Positions 5,670-9,190 of a DNA stretch of 9,190 nucleotides are shown one piece after another; within the stretch, counting starts at the first letter, position 1; the number at the start of each line of letters is the position of its first letter. The notes under the pieces were generated by a model that saw nothing but the letters and a program-made list of their open reading frames with translations, was not told the origin of the DNA and ran no database searches. The position numbers and the translations under genes are program-made. Origin of the DNA: CAZOVK01 sp964583165 (GTDB lineage Bacteria > Bacillota > Clostridia > Lachnospirales > WRAX01); NCBI GenBank assembly GCA_964583165.1, contig CAZOVK010000085.1:1-9190 (forward strand), written 5' to 3'.

Positions 5670-7133
5670 ATGGATATTAAGGCTCAGCAAAGGACGCCGA
5701 TTTTTACGGCGCTGAAGAAATACAAGGAAGCGGGCATCACACACTTTGATGTGCCCGGGCATAAAAAGAGCAAGTACACGCCGCTGGCAGAGGCTTTCGG
5801 CGAAAAAGCCGTCATGATGGACGCGAACTCGACCAAAGAACTCGACATCCTCGCGAACCCAAGCGGCGTAATCATGGAAGCCGAAACACTCATGGCCGAC
5901 GCTTACGGCGCGGACTATGCGTATTTACTCGTGAACGGCTCAACATTTGGCGTACAGATAATGATAATGAGTGTTTGCGGGCCGAAAGACAAGATTATCA
6001 TGCCACGCAACGTTCATAAATCGGCGATAAACGCTGTCATACTGTCGGGCGCTACCCCTGTTTTTATACAGCCCGAGATTGACCCACAATATGGCATCTC
6101 GAACGGCGTAACGGTTGAAACCGTCAAGAAGGCGCTCAAACAGAACCCAGACGCAAAGGCTGTTTTCCTAATGAACCCCACGTACTTTGGGGTTGTTTCT
6201 GACTTGAAAGAAATCATCAGGATAGCGCATAAGAGCGGCGTACCCGTTCTTGTTGACCAAGCTCACGGGGCGCATTTCAACTTCCACGAAGATTTACCGC
6301 TGTCGGGCACAGAGATTGGCGGCGACATGACGACAATCAGTATGCACAAGACGGGCGGTTCTTTCACACAAAGTAGCGCTTTGCTTGTGAACAAGGGCAT
6401 CATCGACATAAACAGGGTGAGCGCGACGGTCACGCTCATGCAGACAACAAGTGCGTCTTACCTGCTCATGGCTTCGCTCGATATAGCACGCTCACAACTG
6501 GCTGTATATGGTGAAGAGATATACACGAAGTTGTTGAAGTGGTGTAATAGGGCGAAGAAGAAGCTGAACCAACTACCGGGCATATCGTGCATAACGGCCG
6601 AATTTGTGAACGGCAAGGGCGTTTATGATGTTGACGACACAAAATTCGTTATACAGGTGAATAAACTGGGGCTTACGGGCTTTGAGGTTTATGATATAGT
6701 TAAGAAAGAATACAATCTACAACTGGAACTCGGAGAAACATACGCTGTTCTTGCCATTGTGGGCCCGGGTGATACCGAGGCCTCGATTTCGCGGCTCGTT
6801 GAGGTGTTTAAGGACTTGTCGAAGCGCTTCTACGGCAAAAGGCCGCCGTTCAAAACAGAAATTGCGGATTTCTTCGACAAACCTAAGCAGATTGTCCTAC
6901 CGCGCGACGCGTATTACAGCCCAAAAATCACAATGGACATTAACAACGCCCTTGGGCAGATTTCGGGCGAGTCAATCATGGTCTACCCGCCCGGCATACC
7001 GCTGATTATTTGCGGCGAGCGCATAACGAAGAAGGTTATCAATATATACAACTTCTACCGTGAACAGGGTGGGCGGCTCATCAGTATCGAAGATAAACCC
7101 GGGTTAATTCGGGTTTTGGGCAGTGAAGAATAA
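5670..7133 (+). CDS. speA: PLP-dependent Orn/Lys/Arg decarboxylase, probably biosynthetic arginine decarboxylase
   Basis: The 487-residue protein belongs to the fold-type I Orn/Lys/Arg decarboxylase family in its short Bacillota form. The N-terminus carries TPIFTALKKYKEAGITHFDVPGHKK. PLP-site features follow: NGSTFG (89-94), the Asp of VDQAHGAH (D196, pyridine nitrogen partner; H199, ring stacking) and SMHKTGG with the Schiff-base Lys227. The C-terminal domain has the family motif YPPGIPLI. Substrate cannot be read from sequence alone. The agmatinase gene 3 nt downstream argues for arginine, giving agmatine and CO2; lysine is the main alternative. I chose ATG 5670 because GGGGCGG precedes it and because in-frame TTG 5604 lies inside the promoter. 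The common VDEAHG motif reads VDQAHG here (Q197), an unusual but not disabling change. It appears to be the first gene of a four-gene unit. Confidence 0.9.
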   Translation: MDIKAQQRTPIFTALKKYKEAGITHFDVPGHKKSKYTPLAEAFGEKAVMMDANSTKELDILANPSGVIMEAETLMADAYGADYAYLLVNGSTFGVQIMIMSVCGPKDKIIMPRNVHKSAINAVILSGATPVFIQPEIDPQYGISNGVTVETVKKALKQNPDAKAVFLMNPTYFGVVSDLKEIIRIAHKSGVPVLVDQAHGAHFNFHEDLPLSGTEIGGDMTTISMHKTGGSFTQSSALLVNKGIIDINRVSATVTLMQTTSASYLLMASLDIARSQLAVYGEEIYTKLLKWCNRAKKKLNQLPGISCITAEFVNGKGVYDVDDTKFVIQVNKLGLTGFEVYDIVKKEYNLQLELGETYAVLAIVGPGDTEASISRLVEVFKDLSKRFYGKRPPFKTEIADFFDKPKQIVLPRDAYYSPKITMDINNALGQISGESIMVYPPGIPLIICGERITKKVINIYNFYREQGGRLISIEDKPGLIRVLGSEE

Positions 7134-7136
7134 AAA

Positions 7137-8006
7137 ATGGGTTTTGGTGATGGCATGTTAGAGGGTTTTAAGGGGCGCGGGTTTTACGGCTGTACGGCTG
7201 AATATAGTGAAGCCGACACAGTCCTGTTTGGTGCGCCGTTAGATGTAACAACATCGTTTCGCTCGGGCACACGCTTTGCGGCGGGGGCTATCAGAAACGA
7301 GAGCATAGGCGTCGAGTGGTACAGCCCATACTTTGACAGAGATTTATCGGATATTAAGGTATGTGACTATGGCGATTTAGATTTGCCGACAGGCGTAATT
7401 GAACCCGCGCTAGACATGATAGGTAATGCCGCGAAGAAGATTCACGCCGATAACAAGCGCCCGTTTATGATAGGTGGCGAACACCTTGTGACACTTCCGG
7501 CGTTTAGGGCGGCGATTGAGAAATACCCCGATATTTGCGTCATACACTTTGACGCGCATACAGACTTGCGCGAAAGCTTCTGGGGCAGTGACTATTCCCA
7601 CGCGACGGTTTTACGCAAGGTATGGGATTTGACGGGCGACGGGCGCATCTTCCAGTTTGGGATAAGAAGCGGGGCGCGTGAGGAGTTTTATTGGGCGGCT
7701 GAGGGGCATACATTCTTGAATAAGTATGACTTCACGGGGCTTGAAGAGGCCGTCCGCATAATCGGGAACCGCCCCGTCTATTTCACACTCGATATAGACG
7801 TGCTTGACCCGTCCGTTATGCCGGGCACGGGCACGACAGAGGGCGGCGGCGTGACATTCAAAGAACTCATGAACGCGCTCAAAACCATCAGCCCCTTAAA
7901 TATTGTAGCTATGGACTTGGTGGAGCTGTCGCCCCACTATGACCACAGTGGCGCGTCAACGGCGATAGCGTGTAAGCTCGTGCGCGAAATGTTACTTATG
8001 AACTAA
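7137..8006 (+). CDS. speB: Agmatinase (ureohydrolase family)
   Basis: The 289-residue cytoplasmic ureohydrolase probably hydrolyses agmatine to putrescine and urea, completing the arginine-to-putrescine route begun by the preceding decarboxylase. All six manganese-site ligands are visible: His116 (GGEHLVT), Asp139, His141 and Asp143 (DAHTD), and Asp219 and Asp221 (DIDVLDPS). The family stretch PGTGTTEGGG and the C-terminal MDLVELSP are also present. Length is normal for agmatinase. Arginase or guanidinobutyrase are alternatives that the neighbour makes less likely. The start at 7137 is 3 nt after the speA stop and has no clear Shine-Dalgarno sequence, which suggests translational coupling. 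ATG 7155 is an in-frame alternative that removes six residues. The gene ends with tandem stops TAA TAG. Confidence 0.92.
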   Translation: MGFGDGMLEGFKGRGFYGCTAEYSEADTVLFGAPLDVTTSFRSGTRFAAGAIRNESIGVEWYSPYFDRDLSDIKVCDYGDLDLPTGVIEPALDMIGNAAKKIHADNKRPFMIGGEHLVTLPAFRAAIEKYPDICVIHFDAHTDLRESFWGSDYSHATVLRKVWDLTGDGRIFQFGIRSGAREEFYWAAEGHTFLNKYDFTGLEEAVRIIGNRPVYFTLDIDVLDPSVMPGTGTTEGGGVTFKELMNALKTISPLNIVAMDLVELSPHYDHSGASTAIACKLVREMLLMN

Positions 8007-8019
8007 TAGCGAGGGATTT

Positions 8020-8778
8020 ATGTACAAAAGGGTAATTGTGAAGCTTTCGGGCGAAGCGCTCGCGGGCGGGCAGAAAGAAGACCTTTACAGCGTGAGTGTC
8101 GTTAACTCATGTATAGCGCAATTCGTGAAACTGCATGACGAGGGTGTTAAATTCGCGATTGTTTTCGGCGGCGGTAATATCTGGCGCGGAAATCAAGACA
8201 CCAGCGGTATCGACAAACCCGCTTCACACGAAATAGGTATGCTTGCGTCAACGATTAACGCCATGTTTATGGCGCAGAAGATGAAATTGGCGGGGTTAAA
8301 CGCCGTTGTATACACACCGTTTTCGGTGGGCGGCATGACAAAGCTCTATAGTCGTGAAGACGCAAGCGCAGACTTTGAAAACGGGGTTATCCCGATTTTC
8401 GCGGGTGGCACGGGTCTGCCGTATTTTTCAACGGACATGATAACGGCTGTGCGTGGGCTTGAACTTCACGTAGACGCAATAATCTATACAAAGGATTATT
8501 GTAAGGACATAACGGTTGACACTTCGCACATATCGGGCGTGTATGACAAAGACCCAATAAAATGCAACGAAGCTGTGCACATCCCGCGCGTGACATATAA
8601 AGAAATGGTAGAGCGTACCCTTTCGGTCATCGATGTCGCATCGTCGGCATATCTGAACGCGGCGGGCGAAACAATCGATGCCGTGGTTATAAATGCCGTG
8701 GCGAAGGACGCGATTTATACGGCTGTACGCGCCGACGAATCAGAAAACTTTTTCGGCAGTGTTATTACATTGAAATAA
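8020..8778 (+). CDS. pyrH: UMP kinase, divergent form
   Basis: This 252-residue amino-acid-kinase-fold protein shows KLSGEAL (8-14), GGGNIWRG (50-57), IGMLAST (72-78), FAGGTGLPYFSTD (127-139) and GVYDKDP (173-179), the ordered signature of hexameric bacterial PyrH, which phosphorylates UMP to UDP with ATP. It directly precedes frr, the classic pyrH position. Several positions are unusual. The UMP-contacting Asp of the usual AD-x-(M/I)-GMLAT is His70 (E. coli D77). The Asn of GTGNP is Leu133 (E. coli N140). About 11 residues (roughly 159-169) are inserted between the LLAK-like strand and the normally DGVY loop, which reads SGVY. GAGGG at 8011-8015 lies only 4 nt before the ATG. Tandem stops TAA TAG end the gene. 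A paralogous kinase with altered specificity is possible, but synteny favours PyrH. Confidence 0.88.
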   Translation: MYKRVIVKLSGEALAGGQKEDLYSVSVVNSCIAQFVKLHDEGVKFAIVFGGGNIWRGNQDTSGIDKPASHEIGMLASTINAMFMAQKMKLAGLNAVVYTPFSVGGMTKLYSREDASADFENGVIPIFAGGTGLPYFSTDMITAVRGLELHVDAIIYTKDYCKDITVDTSHISGVYDKDPIKCNEAVHIPRVTYKEMVERTLSVIDVASSAYLNAAGETIDAVVINAVAKDAIYTAVRADESENFFGSVITLK

Positions 8779-8789
8779 TAGCAAATAAT

Positions 8790-8796
8790 AGGAGGG
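8790..8796 (+). promoter_or_regulatory. Strong ribosome binding site of frr
   Basis: AGGAGGG ends 8 nt before ATG 8805. It is the best Shine-Dalgarno sequence in the window and fixes the frr start. Confidence 0.9.
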
Positions 8797-8804
8797 TAAG
8801 AATA

Positions 8805-9190
8805 ATGAGTGAGCACACCAAAGCCTTTGAGGAGAAAATGACGAAGTCAGTCGCGGCGTTCGAGAAGGAACTCGCCGCTATCCGCGTTGGTCGCGCGAAT
8901 CCGCATGTACTCGACAAAATCATGGTGGATTATTATGGCACACCCACACCGGTAGCCCAGATGTCAAACATCAGCATCCCCGAGGCGCGTATTCTCGTTA
9001 TCCAACCGTGGGAATCCAGCCAGCTAAAGGCGATTGAGAAGGCGATTCAAGCCTCAGATTTGGGCATAAACCCGTCCAATGACGGCAAGGTTATACGCCT
9101 AGTATTCCCCGAGCTTGACGAAGACCGCCGCAAGGCCATTGTTAAGGACATCAAGAAAAAAGGCGAAGACACAAAGGTAGCCATCAGAAA
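8805..9190 (+). CDS. frr: Ribosome recycling factor, N-terminal part (3' end outside window)
   Basis: 128 full codons are present before the window ends; the family is usually about 185 residues, so roughly the last third is missing. RRF works with EF-G to split post-termination ribosomes into subunits. The sequence follows the family from its first residues: MSEHTKAFEEKM, then ELAAIRVGRANPHVLDKI, DYYGTPTPVAQMSNISIPEAR, IQPWE, and AIQASDLGINPSNDGKVIRL. The hinge-proximal LDEDRRKAIVKDIKKKGED and KVAIR, close to the standard EERRKELVK...AKVAIRN, come last. It lies 26 nt after pyrH behind a strong ribosome binding site and shares that gene's orientation, consistent with co-transcription. No abnormality is seen in the visible portion. 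Confidence 0.97.
   Translation, partial: MSEHTKAFEEKMTKSVAAFEKELAAIRVGRANPHVLDKIMVDYYGTPTPVAQMSNISIPEARILVIQPWESSQLKAIEKAIQASDLGINPSNDGKVIRLVFPELDEDRRKAIVKDIKKKGEDTKVAIR

Noticed and set aside
1..9190. Mobile element, CRISPR array, defence system, tRNA or rRNA genes
   Set aside because: I found no transposase-like ORF, no spaced direct repeats and no structural RNA signature by eye; nearly all of the sequence is explained by housekeeping genes on one strand.

Overview
The window is a compact bacterial housekeeping region with every recognisable gene on the + strand. The protein families, gene order, Shine-Dalgarno-led starts and standard stop codons point to a Clostridia-like member of the Bacillota with roughly even base composition. 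The prs-pth-mfd-foldase order and the Lachnospiraceae/Clostridia-like form of PyrH support this. The assignment is inferred from protein features and synteny, not from a database search. I see no transposase, phage gene, tRNA, rRNA or CRISPR array.

Left block (1-5562): the last 45 codons of ribose-phosphate pyrophosphokinase (prs) are followed by peptidyl-tRNA hydrolase (pth), the transcription-repair coupling factor mfd, and a membrane-anchored SurA/PrsA-like foldase that has its own promoter and ends at a strong intrinsic terminator. This is the familiar Bacillota prs-pth-mfd neighbourhood, without the ctc, fin and spoVT genes found there in Bacillus. The prs-pth junction is unusual: it holds a two-tier hairpin, and the pth frame is open through a Lys/Pro-rich extension ahead of the normal Pth start.

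Right block (5594-9190): a well-formed promoter precedes a tight run of a PLP-dependent Orn/Lys/Arg decarboxylase (probably arginine decarboxylase, speA), an agmatinase (speB), UMP kinase (pyrH) and ribosome recycling factor (frr, cut by the window end). Gaps are 3, 13 and 26 nt, so these are probably one transcript. speA and speB together would turn arginine into agmatine and then putrescine plus urea. pyrH and frr serve pyrimidine nucleotide synthesis and ribosome recycling, and are more usually found behind rpsB-tsf.

No wholly new system is evident. The points most worth a second look are the divergent PyrH (replaced substrate-contact positions and an insertion of about 11 residues), perfect palindromes inside the spacers of both promoters, the foldase lacking the usual parvulin histidines, the pth N-terminal extension with its hairpin, and the linkage of polyamine genes to pyrH-frr.
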